Shown here: positions 63,151 to 64,000 of the stretch, in pieces
Numbering within the stretch: position 1 is the stretch's first letter
Layout of the letters: each line of letters opens with the position of its first letter
Source: Ligula intestinalis
Taxonomy: Eukaryota > Platyhelminthes > Cestoda > Diphyllobothriidea > Diphyllobothriidae
Length of the DNA stretch: 64,000 bases
Assembly: GCA_036362985.1 (NCBI GenBank)
Contig: JAYGXS010000004.1
Span: 64,634,639-64,698,638, forward strand
Reading direction: 5' to 3'
Notes under the pieces: generated by a model
Databases searched by the model: none
Told to the model about the DNA's origin: nothing
Seen by the model: the letters and a program-made list of their open reading frames with translations, nothing else
Made by a program: the position numbers and the translations under genes

Positions 63151-64000
63151 TACAACTGCCTGATCAGCGTTCAGACGAACATAGACCCCAAAAGACTGAT
63201 TGTTCTAGCCTTCATAACAAGGCTTTCTCGTCAAACACCTTTTCCCTCAAACATTTAAATTAAAAGCTTAAAAATTATTAGCAAATTATTTGAACAGTGG
63301 AGGCTGATTTTAAATTTGGGTTTTGAAAGCTAAGGCCCTATTTGCGAGAAGTCTTTACAAGGCCGTCAGGTTTGAATGTAGTTGTTTCGACAGAAAGACT
63401 TCTTCGGATCAGGATTATCTTACAATTTTTTCTAAATGGTGCGTCAAGCCCAAGCTTGACAAGGCAACCTAACGATGGAGAAAATATGCGAATATCCTAT
63501 TTCTGTATGAAGTCTATAAGCAAAAAAGAAAACTGCGTTGCTTTATCTAAACCTTTTGAGCTAAATGATACGTTTTCTGAACCCGAAAAAGGGTTAGGAC
63601 CACTTGGATTAATTAAACAGGCCAGAAATCAGTCTTAAAGTCTTCTTATTGTTTTTGATAGCAATTAATCTCATGATTGCGCTCAACCTTTAAATTTAAA
63701 TGTCGGTCTGTTGTGTAATTTTTTATGCAATTAAATAATTGGTACAAAATTATGTCGTTAAAAAGAAGCACAGAACAATTTATGAATAAAACCTGGAGTC
63801 CGCATATTCCAGGCTTCATTTCATGTTCACTGCATTAATATTCTCCTCAAAAGAACCATTATATTTGAACTAACACCCCACTTGTCAACCAATAATTGTA
63901 TTGATAGGAATGTTAACCACCTGTGTTTCATGGCTGAAAAGTATAAATTATAATGAAATGTAATAGTAAACACTGTAACTCTACTTAAATATTATAATCA
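63151..64000. other. Anonymous AT-rich DNA at the window end
   Basis: A frame at 63342-63638 (98 residues) has no recognised features. Nothing else is supported. Confidence 0.4.

Noticed and set aside
1..64000. CRISPR arrays, bacterial operons, prophage or integron features
   Set aside because: None seen. Gene structure with introns and the retroelement content are eukaryotic.

Overview
This is a eukaryotic window, most likely from a parasitic flatworm (cestode or trematode; I cannot decide which). Three things support that: a small heat-shock protein gene encoding two consecutive alpha-crystallin domains after a long Ser/Thr-rich N-terminus, the architecture known from flatworm Tsp36/Sm-p40-type proteins; very low gene density with introns of up to 9.9 kb; and a heavy load of decayed RTE, CR1-like and Penelope-like (PLE) retroelements. 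Nothing bacterial, phage-like or CRISPR-like was seen.

Layout. 0-2.4 kb: dispersed repeats and one intact single-exon gene for a four-helix membrane protein (minus strand, 900-1484). 2.4-34.6 kb is a retroelement graveyard: a PLE 3' end (2.5-3.0 kb), an almost full-length but broken RTE element (4.5-8.0 kb, minus), a small PLE bracketed by inverted repeats (8.7-9.8 kb), two CR1-like elements in the same orientation (10.2-15.0 and 15.6-18.9 kb, minus; the second has lost its RT, carries a nested insertion and contains an assembly gap), PLE copies or fragments at 18.9-19.9, 21.85-23.0, 23.6-26.1 (nearly complete coding length), 26.3, 28.1-28.9 and 31.5-32.1 kb, and a 5'-truncated RTE copy at 33.5-34.6 kb. 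34.6-36.5 kb is C-rich with long homopolymer runs.

37.2-49.5 kb (minus) holds the small heat-shock protein gene: four visible exons with consistent phases and GT/AG borders. An initiator exon upstream of 49451 was not found. Its 9.9-kb intron contains duplicated blocks, tRNA-like elements and a head-to-head hammerhead pair.

49.5-64 kb is mostly anonymous AT-rich sequence with a folded-back LTR-retrotransposon gag fragment (53.7-54.2 kb), tRNA-related short elements, a large palindrome made of PLE terminal repeats (59.86-60.10 kb), tandem repeats (60.4-61.4 kb) and more PLE 3' ends.

The most interesting layer is RNA-level: at least nine hammerhead-ribozyme-like motifs (intact to decayed) lie at PLE 3' ends on both strands. 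Those overlapping the PLE C-terminal reading frame show paired changes in stem II, and several are arranged head to head. A second notable point is that both RTE copies that cover the RT catalytic site share the same stop codon and the same Asp-to-Asn change there. All statements come from reading the sequence by eye; no alignment or database search was run.
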